Of a DNA stretch of 64,000 nt, positions 17,516 to 26,402 are shown piece by piece. A program made the position numbers and the translations under genes. The notes beneath the pieces are model-generated. The model was given only the letters and a program-made list of their open reading frames with translations. It was not told the origin of the DNA and searched no databases. Numbering within the stretch: position 1 is the first letter of the stretch; each line of letters opens with the position of its first letter. This DNA is from Microbispora siamensis (lineage in GTDB: Bacteria > Actinomycetota > Actinomycetes > Streptosporangiales > Streptosporangiaceae), in the NCBI RefSeq assembly GCF_016863095.1, contig NZ_BOOF01000051.1:1-64000 (forward strand), written 5' to 3'.

Positions 17516-17840
17516 CGAGTTCACCGCGATCAGCGAGCCGCAGACGCAGGCGATGCGCGCCGACCTGGAGGAGCAGCTCCAGTGGCGTGAGGTGCAGCTG
17601 CGCGACTTGCGGGCCGCCGTCGACGGCGGCAACGATGACACCGCCAGGCTCGCCCTGCTCGCCGACGTCGCCGCCACCGAGCGGGCGGTCGCCGAGCTGC
17701 GCAAGGCGCTGGAGCGGATCGAGGAGGGGAGTTACGGCCGGTGCGCCGACTGCACCGCGGTCATCCCGTTCGGCCGGCTGAAGATCCGGCCCATGGCCCG
17801 TTACTGCATCGCCTGCCAGCGGCGCCACGAGGCCCGCTGA
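17502..17840 (+). CDS. DksA/TraR-type C4 zinc-finger protein (second copy)
   Basis: 112 residues with an N-terminal helical hairpin (MRADLEEQLQWREVQL, then AATERAVAELRKALERI), EEGSYGRC and a zinc finger CADC ... CIAC followed by QRRHEAR. The architecture matches the first copy at the start of the operon, but the sequences differ clearly, so this is not a recent duplication. Its ATG lies inside the last 14 bases of the actin-like gene. A strong hairpin follows the stop. A role at RNA polymerase is inferred from the family. Confidence 0.82.
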   Translation: MTTSDEFTAISEPQTQAMRADLEEQLQWREVQLRDLRAAVDGGNDDTARLALLADVAATERAVAELRKALERIEEGSYGRCADCTAVIPFGRLKIRPMARYCIACQRRHEAR

Positions 17841-17844
17841 CGCC

Positions 17845-17890
17845 GGCGCGCCCGCTCCGCCACCGCCCACCGGTGCGGAGCGGGCGCGCC
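17845..17890. terminator. Hairpin between DksA operon and SDR gene
   Basis: Perfect 16-bp arms (GGCGCGCCCGCTCCGC and its complement) enclose a 14-nt loop. The element sits between convergent genes and can serve both. Confidence 0.8.
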
Positions 17891-17898
17891 CGCGGGCT

Positions 17899-18702
17899 TC
17901 AGGAGGCGTCGAGGTCGGGCGCCCACGCCACGCCGTTGATGTGCGCGCCGCCGTCCACGAACAGCGTGTTGCCGGTCAGGTAGCGGGCGTCCTCGCCGGC
18001 CAGGAACAGCACGACCGGAGCGATGTCCAGCTCGGGATCGCCCATCCGGCCCATCGGGTTCGACCGGCCGGCCGCCGCCTCGAGCTCGGGGTTCTCGGCC
18101 ATCCTGCGGGCGAAGGCCGCGCTCTTCGCGCCCGGGCAGACCGCGTTCACCACCACGCCGGTCGGCGCCCACTCCCGGGCCGCCGTACGGGTGAGCGTGC
18201 GCAGCGCCTCCTTGGCGGAGTTGTACTCCAGCGTGCCCATGTGGGCGTTGACGCCGTTCAGGGAGCACATGTTGACGACCCGGCCCCAGCCCTGCCGCTT
18301 CATGTGCGGGAACGCGGCACGCATCGCCCAGAACGGGCCGTAGTAGCCCATGGCGAAGCCGCGGTCGAGCTGCTCGTCGGTCTTGTTCTCCACCCGGCCC
18401 ATCGGCCCTACGCTGCCCCAGGCGTTGTTGACCAGGATGTCGATCCGCCCCCACGCCTCGGCGGCGGCCTCGACCATCGCCTCGACCTGGGCCCGGTCGG
18501 TGACGTCGGTGCGGACGAACCTGGCGTCGGCGCCGAACTCGGCGGCCAGTTCCCGGGCGGTCCGCGTGCCGGTCTCCTCGTCGATCTCCGCCACCAGCAC
18601 CTTCGCGCCCTCGGCGGCGAAGCGGCGGGCCACGCCCCTGCCGATCCCGTCGCCCGCGCCCGTGATGATGGCCGTCCGCCCGGCCAGCCGCCCGTCGCCC
18701 AT
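17899..18702 (-). CDS. SDR-family oxidoreductase
   Basis: Classical short-chain dehydrogenase, 267 residues. It has the cofactor motif TGAGDGIGRGVARRF, the acidic residue after the second strand (VAEID, suggesting NAD), NNAWG, the catalytic Ser in NMCSLNG and YNSAK. LTGNTLFVDGGAHINGVAW ends it. It is divergent from hsaC, and the shared region has a box for each gene, so it belongs to the steroid regulon. It may oxidise a steroid alcohol or a beta-hydroxyacyl-CoA; the exact substrate cannot be read. Confidence 0.85.
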   Translation of the reverse strand: MGDGRLAGRTAIITGAGDGIGRGVARRFAAEGAKVLVAEIDEETGTRTARELAAEFGADARFVRTDVTDRAQVEAMVEAAAEAWGRIDILVNNAWGSVGPMGRVENKTDEQLDRGFAMGYYGPFWAMRAAFPHMKRQGWGRVVNMCSLNGVNAHMGTLEYNSAKEALRTLTRTAAREWAPTGVVVNAVCPGAKSAAFARRMAENPELEAAAGRSNPMGRMGDPELDIAPVVLFLAGEDARYLTGNTLFVDGGAHINGVAWAPDLDAS

Positions 18703-18768
18703 GTGCCCGCCCTTCCATCGCCGGAAACGCGAGAGGTTAGCCGTCCCCGCCGCCGCGAGCCGGGCCGC

Positions 18769-18783
18769 TTCCGATCAGTGGGA
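18769..18783 (-). promoter_or_regulatory. TCCC-N7-GGGA box for the SDR promoter
   Basis: TTCCGATCAGTGGGA matches with one change in the left arm. Reading toward the SDR gene, TAACCT lies 29 nt away at 18739-18734, and the SDR start follows 31 nt later. Confidence 0.6.
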
Positions 18784-18857
18784 CGGGCCGGTCAGGTCGT
18801 CAGGCCGAGGTCGGAGGCGGGGTCGAAGCCCCGTACGGCAGCGGGCCCGCCGGGGAC

Positions 18858-18872
18858 TCTCACTCAGCGGGA
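18858..18872 (+). promoter_or_regulatory. TCCC-N7-GGGA box for the hsaC promoter
   Basis: TCTCACTCAGCGGGA matches with one change. CACGGT (weak -10) begins 29 nt downstream at 18902. The two boxes in this divergent region are about 75 bp apart. Confidence 0.58.
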
Positions 18873-18954
18873 GGGCGGGGGCGGCCGGGCGCGGGGTCTG
18901 TCACGGTGGGGAGCGACGCTCGGCCCCCCGACCGGCAGATTGGATTGAGCACAA

Positions 18955-19869
18955 GTGACGCAGATCCGAGGACTCGGCTACCTCAAGGTCCAGACGCGTG
19001 ACATCGGGCGCTGGCGCGAACTCCTCATCGACGGGCTCGGCTTCGCCGAGGGGTCCGGACCGGACCCGGACGGTCTGTACCTGCGCATGGACGAGCGCCG
19101 CGCACGCCTCGCCGTGCTGCCCGGCGACACCGACCGGGTGCTCGCGGTCGGCTGGGAGGTGCGCGACCAGTTCGCGCTCGCCGCCGTCGGCAGGGCCGTC
19201 GAGGCGTCCGGCACGCCGGTGAAGGTGCTCTCGGAGGAGGAGTCCGCCGAGCGCGACGCCGAGGCGGTCATCGCCTTCACCGACCCCGCGGGCGTTCCCG
19301 TCGAGGTCTTCTTCGGCCCCGTGCTCGACCACAGCCCGGTCGTGACCGGCCTGGGCCAGCGCTTCGTGACCGGCGCGCAGGGGATGGGCCACGTCGTGGT
19401 GCCCACCACCGCGATGGACGAGACCGTCTCCTTCTACACCGAGGTGCTCGGCTTCCTGCCCCGGGGGGCCATCAAGATGGGCGGCGGGAAGCCGCCGTAC
19501 CGCCGGGTGCGTTTCATGGGCGTCAACCAGCGCCACCACAGCCTCGCGGTCTGCCCCGCCGGGTACGCCGGCGACCCCGGCCTGGTGCACCTGATGGTCG
19601 AGGTGGACAGCCTGGACGCCGTGGGCATCGCGCTCGACCGGGTGCGCAGGTCGGGCTTCTCCATCTCCTCCACCCTCGGCCGGCACACCAACGACAAGAT
19701 GGTCTCCTTCTACGTCCGCGCCCCCGGCGGCTGGGACATCGAGTACGGCACCGAGGGCATGCTCGTCGACGAGACGTACTACACGGCCGAGGAGATCACC
19801 GCCGACAGCTACTGGGGCCACGACTGGTCGGGCTCCGAGCCGCTGGCCACCTTCGTGCCGAAGAAGTGA
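18955..19869 (+). CDS. hsaC: Extradiol dioxygenase HsaC (3,4-dihydroxy-secosteroid dioxygenase)
   Basis: Iron(II) type I extradiol dioxygenase that opens the catecholic ring A of 3,4-DHSA by meta cleavage, giving the HsaD substrate. Two VOC modules are present. The iron ligands can be placed at His146 (GMGHVVVP), His212 (GLVHLMVEV) and Glu263 (WDIEYGTEG). RHHSLAV and SATLGRH-like SSTLGRHTNDKMVSFY follow the family pattern. The 304-residue length and the start IRGLGYLKVQTRD match mycobacterial HsaC closely. The start is GTG with a poor ribosome-binding site. Its stop overlaps the GTG of the next gene. Confidence 0.92.
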   Translation: MTQIRGLGYLKVQTRDIGRWRELLIDGLGFAEGSGPDPDGLYLRMDERRARLAVLPGDTDRVLAVGWEVRDQFALAAVGRAVEASGTPVKVLSEEESAERDAEAVIAFTDPAGVPVEVFFGPVLDHSPVVTGLGQRFVTGAQGMGHVVVPTTAMDETVSFYTEVLGFLPRGAIKMGGGKPPYRRVRFMGVNQRHHSLAVCPAGYAGDPGLVHLMVEVDSLDAVGIALDRVRRSGFSISSTLGRHTNDKMVSFYVRAPGGWDIEYGTEGMLVDETYYTAEEITADSYWGHDWSGSEPLATFVPKK

Positions 19870-21362
19870 GTGAGCCGCCGATGACTCCCCGGCCGTCGGT
19901 CGAGCCCGTACCCGCGGCCTCCGTCGCCGCGTTCGACCACGAGTGCGACGTGCTCGTCGTCGGTTTCGGCTGCGCCGGCGCGGCCGCCGCGTACGAGGCC
20001 GCCGCGGCGGGCGCGGACGTGCTGGTGCTGGAGCGCGCGGGCGGACCGGGCGGCTCGTCCGCGATGTCCGGCGGCGAGCTGTATCTCGGCGGCGGCACCG
20101 CGATCCAGCGGGCCTGCGGCTTCGAGGACGACCCGGGCACCATGTTCGCCTACCTCACGGCGGCGCTCGGCCCGCACGCCGACGAGGAGAAGCTGCGGCT
20201 GTACTGCGAGGGCAGCGTCGAGCACTTCGAGTGGTTCCGGGCCAGGGGCGTGCCGTTCAACGAGTCGTTCTTCGACGCGCCGAGCTGGATGCCCCCGACG
20301 ACCGACGGCCTGATGTGGCTCGGGGAGAACGCCTGGCCGTACAACACCGTCGCGCGGCCGGTGCCGCGCGGCCACCGCCCGGCAGTCGAGAGCTGGGGCG
20401 GCCGGCTGCTGATGGACAGGCTGGTGGAGGCGGCGCGGGCGGCCGGAGCCGCCTGCCACGCGGACACCCGCGCCACCAACCTGGTGGTCGGAGGCGACGG
20501 CCGGGTCACCGGGGTCGTGGCCCGCCGGTACGGCGAGGAGGTGACCTACCGCGCCCGCAGGGGAGTGGTGCTGACCACCGGCGGGTTCGTCGACAACGAG
20601 GAGATGCTCGCCGACCACGCTCCGGTGCTGCTCGGGCACGGCAAGGTCAGCGACGGCCTGGACGACGGCGGCGGCATCCGCATGGCCACCGCGCTCGGGG
20701 CGGCCACCCGCCGCATGGGCGAGGTCGAGATCGCGATGACCGCGCTGCCCGCGATGCTGGTGCGCGGCATGCTCGTGAACGGGCTCGGCCGGCGCTTCAT
20801 CAACGAGGACGTCTATCCCGGCCTGTTCAGCGTCGCCGCCGTACGGCACCAGCCCGCGCCGTACTGGGCGATCATCGACGAGGAGGGCTACGAGGACATC
20901 CCCGCGCGGGACCTGTGGGGCGTGCGCCCGGTCTTCGTGGCCGAGACCCTCGCCGAGCTGGAGGAGTCGCTCAGCATGCCGCAGGGCGCGCTGGAGGACA
21001 CCGTCGCGGTGTACAACCGGCACGCCGAGCGCGGCGAGGACCCCTACTTCCACAAGGACCCCAAGTGGCTGCGCCCGCTGAAGGGGCCGTTCGCCGCCGC
21101 CGATCCGCGGCTGGGATTCGGCATGGGCGACCGCGACAGCGCGGGCAAGGGGACCGGCGCCGCCGGCTTCACGCTCGGCGGCCTGTGCACGACCGTGGAC
21201 GGCGAGGTGCTGAACCAGTCCGGGCGGCCGATCCCCGGCCTGTACGCCGCGGGACGCGCCTCCTCCGGCATCCACGGCGAGGGATACGTCAGCGGCACCT
21301 CTCTCGGCGACGGCACCTTCTTCGGCCGCCGCGCCGGCCGCGCGGTCGCCAAGGAGGCGTGA
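19866..21362 (+). CDS. FAD-dependent KstD/fumarate-reductase-family dehydrogenase
   Basis: 498 residues. The Rossmann motif is VLVVGFGCAGAAAAYEAAAAG with ERAGGPGGSSAMSGGELYLGGG after it. The C-terminus reads PGLYAAGRASSGIHGEGYVSGTSLGDGTFFGRRAGRA. It lacks the YxGPG motif of true KstD near the end, so it is probably not a delta1-dehydrogenase. A 3-ketosteroid-delta4(5alpha)-dehydrogenase or another steroid or enoate oxidoreductase is possible. GTGA overlap with hsaC and TGATG overlap with the next SDR show tight coupling in one operon under the hsaC box. Confidence 0.75.
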   Translation: MSEPPMTPRPSVEPVPAASVAAFDHECDVLVVGFGCAGAAAAYEAAAAGADVLVLERAGGPGGSSAMSGGELYLGGGTAIQRACGFEDDPGTMFAYLTAALGPHADEEKLRLYCEGSVEHFEWFRARGVPFNESFFDAPSWMPPTTDGLMWLGENAWPYNTVARPVPRGHRPAVESWGGRLLMDRLVEAARAAGAACHADTRATNLVVGGDGRVTGVVARRYGEEVTYRARRGVVLTTGGFVDNEEMLADHAPVLLGHGKVSDGLDDGGGIRMATALGAATRRMGEVEIAMTALPAMLVRGMLVNGLGRRFINEDVYPGLFSVAAVRHQPAPYWAIIDEEGYEDIPARDLWGVRPVFVAETLAELEESLSMPQGALEDTVAVYNRHAERGEDPYFHKDPKWLRPLKGPFAAADPRLGFGMGDRDSAGKGTGAAGFTLGGLCTTVDGEVLNQSGRPIPGLYAAGRASSGIHGEGYVSGTSLGDGTFFGRRAGRAVAKEA

Positions 21363-22108
21363 TGAACCGGTTCGACGGCAAGAACGTGCTGCTCACCGGG
21401 GCGGCGTCGGGCATCGGGCGGGCCACCGCCGTACGGCTGCTGGCCGAGGGCGCCACGGTGTTCGCGGTGGACCGGGACGAGGACGGGCTCGCGGAGACCG
21501 GGAAGCTGGCGGGGACGGACCGGTTCATCCCCCACCGGGCGGACCTGGCGGAGGAGACGGCGGTGGTGTCGGCCGCCGCCGCGGCCGTCGCCCGCCTCGG
21601 CCGGGTGGACGTGCTGGCCAACGTCGCCGGAGTGCTACGGGTCACCCCGCTGGAGTCGGTGGGGCTCGACGACTACCGGACCATCTTCGCGGTCAACGTG
21701 TTCGCCCCTGTCACGCTCTGCCGGGAGGTGCTGCCGCACATCCCGGACGACACCGGGGTCATCGTGAACGTCACCTCGACGGCGGCGACGAAGGCGCACC
21801 CGTGGATGACCGGATACGCCGCCTCCAAGGGCGCGCTGCTGTCGTTCTCGATCAGCCTCGCCGCCGAGCTCGCGTCGCGGCGGATCCGCGTCGTCCCGGT
21901 CTCGCCCGGCGGGGTCGCCACGCCGCTGACCGCCAAAAGGGAGACGTTCGCCGGCGTCGACACGTCGTGGTACGCGCGCACCTATCCCCTCTGGGGCAGG
22001 CCCGGCCGCCCCGAGGACATCGCCGGGACCATCGCGTACGCGGCCTCGGCCGACGGCGCCTACCTCAACGGCGTCGAGGTCCGCGTGGACGGCGGCTCGC
22101 ACAGCTGA
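21362..22108 (+). CDS. SDR-family oxidoreductase (paralogue of the one at 34363)
   Basis: 248-residue short-chain dehydrogenase with TGAASGIGRATAVRL, the Asp-Arg-Asp after strand 2 (FAVDRDEDGLAE, favouring NAD), a NVAG segment replacing the usual NNAG, Ser in NVTSTAATK and YAASKGALL. The ending is ADGAYLNGVEVRVDGGS. It overlaps the flavoprotein stop by one base. A close paralogue in this window starts with the same MNRF...TGAASGIGRATAVRL pattern, so the two arose by duplication inside the locus. Likely a hydroxysteroid or related dehydrogenase. Confidence 0.85.
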   Translation: MNRFDGKNVLLTGAASGIGRATAVRLLAEGATVFAVDRDEDGLAETGKLAGTDRFIPHRADLAEETAVVSAAAAAVARLGRVDVLANVAGVLRVTPLESVGLDDYRTIFAVNVFAPVTLCREVLPHIPDDTGVIVNVTSTAATKAHPWMTGYAASKGALLSFSISLAAELASRRIRVVPVSPGGVATPLTAKRETFAGVDTSWYARTYPLWGRPGRPEDIAGTIAYAASADGAYLNGVEVRVDGGSHS

Positions 22109-22122
22109 CCGCCGTCCCGGCC

Positions 22123-22154
22123 CCGGACATGCAGGGCACGCCGGTCATGTCCGG
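22123..22154. terminator. Inverted repeat between SDR and ABC exporter genes
   Basis: CCGGACATG and CATGTCCGG pair perfectly across a 14-nt loop. The right arm overlaps the last codons of the ABC gene. It lies between convergent genes and probably terminates both. Confidence 0.55.
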
Positions 22155-23959
22155 TCGTACCAGGTGACGGTGGCCGGCGCCGCGGGCTGGGCCCCCGTGA
22201 GCTGGGCCCCGGTGAGTTGGGAACGGTACAGGCGGGCGTAGGCGCCTTCCGCCGCCAGGAGCTCGTCGTGTGTACCCTGCTCGACGATCCGCCCCTCGTC
22301 CATCACGAGGATCAGGTCGGCGTTCCGAATGGTCGACAGCCGGTGCGCGATGACGAAACCGGTGCGCCCGGCCCGCAGCGAGGTCATGGCCCGCTGCACC
22401 AGCACCTCGGTGCGGGTGTCGAGGGCGCTGGTGGCCTCGTCGAGCACCAGGATCGGGGGATCGGCCAGGAACGCGCGGGCGATGGTGACGAGCTGGCGCT
22501 CGCCCGCGCTGAGCCCCTCGCCGTCGTCGTCGACCACCGTGTCGTACCCGTCGGGCAGCGTGCGCACGAGGTGGTCGACGCCGGTCGCCCTGGCCACCTC
22601 GACGATCCGCTCGCGCGGCACGTCGCCGGCGCCGTACGCGATGTTGTCGGCGATCGTGCCGTGCCGCAGCCAGGTGTCCTGGAGCACCATGCCGATCCTG
22701 GCGCGCAGCTCCTGCCGGGGCACCCGGGCGATGTCCACCCCGTCCACCGTGATCCGCCCGCCCGTGACGTCGTAGAAGCGCATGAGCAGGTTGATCAGCG
22801 TGGTCTTGCCCGCGCCGGTCGGGCCGACGATCGCGACGGTCTGCCCCGGCTCCGCGACCAGAGAAAGGTCCTCGATCAGGGGACGATCCGGCGCGTACCG
22901 GAACGAGACGTTCTCGAACGTCACCCGCCCGGTGGTCGTGGCCGGAAGGTGGACGGGATCGGCGACGGGCTCCTCCTCGTCCTCGTCGAGCAGCTCGAAG
23001 ATCCGCCCGGCCGAGGCGAGCACCGACTGCAGGAGGGTGGACATCGACGTGACCTGGTTCACCGGCTGCCCGAACTGCAGGCAGTACTGGATGAACGCCT
23101 GCACGTCGCCGACCGACAGCGCGCCGGCCGCCACCCGCAGGCCGCCGATGACCGCGACGAGCACGTAGTTGAGGTTCATGACGAGCGACATCGACGGGCC
23201 GATCAGGCTGGACAGCAGTTGTGCCCGGAACCCCGCGCGGAACACCGCGTCGTTGCGCTCGCCGAACTCCCGTACGGCCTGGCGCCGCCGGCCGAAGACC
23301 CTGACCAGGGCGTGCCCGGTGTAGGTCTCCTCGATGTGGGCGTTGAGCCGGCCCGTGGCCGCGAACTGCTCGGCGAACCTCGGCTGGGCCCGCCTGCCGA
23401 CCGCCCTGGCCGCCACGACGGACAGCGGCACCATGACCACCGAGACCAGGGCGAGCAGCGGCGAGGTCCACACCATCATCACCAGCACGCCGACGAGCGT
23501 GAGCAGCGCGGTGACCGCCACGCTGAGCACCTGCTGCAGTGTCTGGCCGACGTTGTCGACGTCGTTGGTGGCGCGGGAGAGCACGTCGCCCCGCTGCCGC
23601 CCGTCGAAGTAGGCCAGCGGCAGCCGCGCGAGCTTGGCCTGGGTCCGCTCCCGCAGCCGGAAGACCAGCCGCTGCGCGATGGTCGCGGTCGTCCGCTGCT
23701 GGACGAAGGAGAGGAGGAACGCGGCCAGGTAACAGGCGAGGGCGCCCAGCAGGACCCGGCCGGTCGCGGCGAAGTCCACCCGGTGGTGCCCGGACACGGC
23801 CGACAGCACCAGGTCGGTGGCCGCGCCCAGCAGCCGGGGGACGGCCACGGTCAGGGCCACGGACCCGGCCGCGCAGGCCAGGGCGGCCACGGCGAGCGGG
23901 AGTTCGGGGCGGGCGGTCTCCAGCAGACGCCGGACGGCGCCTCGCTTCCGGGCTGTCAT
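22145..23959 (-). CDS. ABC exporter half-transporter with canonical ATPase site
   Basis: 604 residues: six membrane helices in the first 330 residues, then an ATPase domain with Walker A GPTGAGKTTLIN, signature LSAGERQL, Walker B LVLDEATSALD and the H-loop IAHRLST. The catalytic Glu after Walker B is present. It pairs with the upstream gene, whose ATPase is altered, so the two probably form a heterodimer exporting drugs or lipids. The ATG overlaps the upstream stop (ATGA). The operon also has an FMN reductase and is divergent from a TetR gene. Confidence 0.88.
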   Translation of the reverse strand: MTARKRGAVRRLLETARPELPLAVAALACAAGSVALTVAVPRLLGAATDLVLSAVSGHHRVDFAATGRVLLGALACYLAAFLLSFVQQRTTATIAQRLVFRLRERTQAKLARLPLAYFDGRQRGDVLSRATNDVDNVGQTLQQVLSVAVTALLTLVGVLVMMVWTSPLLALVSVVMVPLSVVAARAVGRRAQPRFAEQFAATGRLNAHIEETYTGHALVRVFGRRRQAVREFGERNDAVFRAGFRAQLLSSLIGPSMSLVMNLNYVLVAVIGGLRVAAGALSVGDVQAFIQYCLQFGQPVNQVTSMSTLLQSVLASAGRIFELLDEDEEEPVADPVHLPATTTGRVTFENVSFRYAPDRPLIEDLSLVAEPGQTVAIVGPTGAGKTTLINLLMRFYDVTGGRITVDGVDIARVPRQELRARIGMVLQDTWLRHGTIADNIAYGAGDVPRERIVEVARATGVDHLVRTLPDGYDTVVDDDGEGLSAGERQLVTIARAFLADPPILVLDEATSALDTRTEVLVQRAMTSLRAGRTGFVIAHRLSTIRNADLILVMDEGRIVEQGTHDELLAAEGAYARLYRSQLTGAQLTGAQPAAPATVTWYDRT

Positions 23960-25698
23960 GCGGCCACCTCCTGGCCTGTCTGGGAGAACACGATCTCGCG
24001 GTAGGCGGGGCACGAGGTCATCAGCTCCTCCTGGGTGCCGGACCCGGCGACGCGGCCCTCGTCGAGCACCACCACGCGGTCGGCGTGCCGGATCGAGGAG
24101 ATCCGCTGGGCGACCAGGACGACGGCGACGTCGCGGGTCTCCCGCGCCAGCGCGTCGGCGAGCGCCCGCTCGGTGAGCGGGTCGAGGGCGGAGAACGGGT
24201 CGTCGAGCAGCAGCACCCGGGGACGGGCGACCAGGGCCCGCGCCACGGTCAGGCGCTGCCGCTGGCCGCCGGACAGCGACGCGCCCCCCTGGCCGAGCGG
24301 CGTCTCCAGGCCCTCCGGCAGCGCCTCCACGAAGTCGCGCGCCTGCGCGGTCTCCAGCGCGTGCCACAGCTCGGCGTCGGTCGCCTCGGGCCTGCCGTAC
24401 CTGAGGTTGCCGGCGATGGTCCCGGAGAACAGGTACGGCCGCTGCGGCACCAGCCCGACGACGCCGGCCGGCTCCTCCGGGGGCAGCGACGCGACGTCCG
24501 TGCCGTCGAGGAGCACCCGCCCGCCGGTCGGGTCGAGCAGCCGGGCCACGAGGTTCAGCAGGGTCGTCTTGCCCGAGCCGGTGGAGCCGACGACCGCGAC
24601 GGTCTCGCCGGGGCGGACGAGGAGGTTCACGCCCCGCAGCACCGGCTCTTCGGCCCCCGGGTAGCGCACGTGCGCGTCGTGGACCTCCACCTCGCCCTTC
24701 CAGATCCGGCCCCGCCAGGCCCGATCGGTGCCGGTCGGCGGCTCCATCGGTTCGGTCCCGGTCTCCAGCACCTCGCGCACCCGGAGGGCGGAGACCCGGG
24801 CGCGCGGCGCTGCCAGGACGGTGAAGGTCGCGAGCAGGGCGGACCCCAGGATCACGGCCAGGTAGTTCAGGAACGCCACCAGCGAGCCCACCTGGGTGAC
24901 GCCGTCGTCGACGAGGTGCCCGCCGAACCAGACGACCGCCACGCCGCAGAGGTTGCCGATCAGCATGCCGGCGGGATACATGACGGCCGTCAGCCGCGCC
25001 GCGCGTACGGCGGAGTCCTGTAGGGCGCCGTTGGCCTCGGCGAACCTGGCGTGTTCGCGGTCCTCGGCGGCGAACGCCCGGACGACCCGGACCCCGGCGA
25101 TCTGCTCGCGCACCAGCCGGTTGACCTTGTCGACGCCGCGCTGCGTCGCCTGCGACAGCGGGGTGAGCCGGTGCAGGATCGCCCACAGGACGGCCGACAG
25201 CGCCGGCAGCGCGACCAGCAGCAGCGTGGACAGGCGCAGGTCCTGCCGCAGCGCCATGACCACCCCGCCGAGGAAGATCATGGGCGTGGCGGCCAGGCCG
25301 GTCAGCCCCATGAAGACCAGCGTCTGCACCTGCTGCACGTCGCCGACCGTGCGGGTGATCAGGGATGGCACCCCGAAGCGGCCCACCTCCCGGGAGGAGA
25401 ACTCCTGGACCTTCGCGTAGACGGCGGCGCGCAGCTCGTGACCGAGGGCGGCGGCGGTCCTGGCGGCGAGGACGCCCACCACGGCCGAGCACAGGACCTG
25501 TGCCAGCGTCCCGGCCACCATGACACCGCCGAGACGCACGATCAGCCCGGTGTCGCCGCGCAGCACGCCGTCGTCGATGAGCGTGGCGTTGAACGTGGGC
25601 AGCAGGAGGGCGGCGAGCGCCTGCGCGATCTGGAGCACGGCGATCAGGGCGACGACGCCGCGACGGGGACGCAGGCCGGAGCGGAGCAGGGAGCCCAT
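23956..25698 (-). CDS. ABC exporter half-transporter with degenerate catalytic residue
   Basis: 580 residues with the same TMD-ATPase layout as its partner. Walker A is GSTGSGKTTLLN, the signature is LSGGQRQR and the H-loop is VAQRISS, with Gln in place of His. Walker B reads VLLLDDPFSALD, so Asp replaces the catalytic Glu. These two changes are typical of the degenerate subunit in heterodimeric exporters. A third feature is the lack of any substrate clue. One base separates its ATG from the stop of the FMN reductase gene. Confidence 0.88.
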   Translation of the reverse strand: MGSLLRSGLRPRRGVVALIAVLQIAQALAALLLPTFNATLIDDGVLRGDTGLIVRLGGVMVAGTLAQVLCSAVVGVLAARTAAALGHELRAAVYAKVQEFSSREVGRFGVPSLITRTVGDVQQVQTLVFMGLTGLAATPMIFLGGVVMALRQDLRLSTLLLVALPALSAVLWAILHRLTPLSQATQRGVDKVNRLVREQIAGVRVVRAFAAEDREHARFAEANGALQDSAVRAARLTAVMYPAGMLIGNLCGVAVVWFGGHLVDDGVTQVGSLVAFLNYLAVILGSALLATFTVLAAPRARVSALRVREVLETGTEPMEPPTGTDRAWRGRIWKGEVEVHDAHVRYPGAEEPVLRGVNLLVRPGETVAVVGSTGSGKTTLLNLVARLLDPTGGRVLLDGTDVASLPPEEPAGVVGLVPQRPYLFSGTIAGNLRYGRPEATDAELWHALETAQARDFVEALPEGLETPLGQGGASLSGGQRQRLTVARALVARPRVLLLDDPFSALDPLTERALADALARETRDVAVVLVAQRISSIRHADRVVVLDEGRVAGSGTQEELMTSCPAYREIVFSQTGQEVAA

Positions 25699-25699
25699 C

Positions 25700-26290
25700 T
25701 CAGCCCCCGTACGGCCGGGCCGCGCGCGCGTCGCGCAGGGCCCGCCCGAACCACACGAGCTCGTCGAGCATGACCTTGGCGGCGCCCTCCGGGCCAGCGG
25801 GGTCCTTCGGCCAGTTCCCCTCCGCGTCGAACAGCGTCCAGGGGCTCTGGAAGGCGACGGAGTCGCGGATCGTCACGGCGTGCAGCTCGGCGAAGACCAG
25901 CCGGAGCTGCTCGACGGCCCGCAGGCCGCTGGACATGCCGCCGTAGCAGACGAACCCGACGGGCTTGGCCGCCCACTCCCGGTGGTAGCTGTCGATCATC
26001 AGTTTGAGCGCGGCGGGGAAGCTGCGGTTGTACTCGGGGGTCACGACGACGAAGGCGTCCGCGGCCTCCACCCGGGGCCGCAGCCCGACGACCTCCTCCG
26101 GCCGCTCGCCGCCGAAGTGCCCGCGCAGCCCGTCGGGGAGCCGGGTCTCGGCCAGGTCGATCACGTCGAGCGCGAGGTCGTCGCGCCGCTCCGCCTGACC
26201 GGCGAACCAGTTCGCGACGAGGGGGGCCACCCTCCCGTCCCGGACGCTGCCGATGATCATCGCCACATTGAGCCGGGGTTCTCCGGGCAT
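25700..26290 (-). CDS. NADPH-dependent FMN reductase / NAD(P)H:quinone reductase family
   Basis: 196 residues of the flavodoxin-like FMN_red family. IIGSVRDGRVAPLVANWF is the phosphate-binding loop region, and TPEYNRSFPAALKLMID the flavin-contact segment; PVGFVCYGGMSSGLRAVEQLR follows. Such enzymes reduce quinones, azo dyes or nitro compounds, or supply reduced flavin. It is first in an operon with the ABC exporter, preceded by GGAGG 4 nt before the ATG. Together with the TetR gene this looks like a xenobiotic or redox-stress response unit. Confidence 0.85.
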   Translation of the reverse strand: MPGEPRLNVAMIIGSVRDGRVAPLVANWFAGQAERRDDLALDVIDLAETRLPDGLRGHFGGERPEEVVGLRPRVEAADAFVVVTPEYNRSFPAALKLMIDSYHREWAAKPVGFVCYGGMSSGLRAVEQLRLVFAELHAVTIRDSVAFQSPWTLFDAEGNWPKDPAGPEGAAKVMLDELVWFGRALRDARAARPYGG

Positions 26291-26305
26291 GGTTCCTCCA
26301 CGAGG

Positions 26306-26381
26306 TGTGTACGGCGTACGCAACGAGTACACCGTACGCGCCGATGCGTACGGTGTACAAGTCCGAGTACGATGTACACAT
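26306..26381. promoter_or_regulatory. Cluster of palindromic TetR operators between divergent genes
   Basis: A perfect inverted repeat has 13-bp arms GTACACCGTACGC and GCGTACGGTGTAC separated by 6 nt (26327-26358). Related half-sites, GTGTACGGCGTACG to the left (about 26306) and GTACGATGTACAC to the right (about 26368), repeat the same GTAC core. The cluster spans the whole gap and should control both directions. Confidence 0.82.
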
Positions 26382-26402
26382 CGAACCGGGAGGAGCACGA
26401 CG

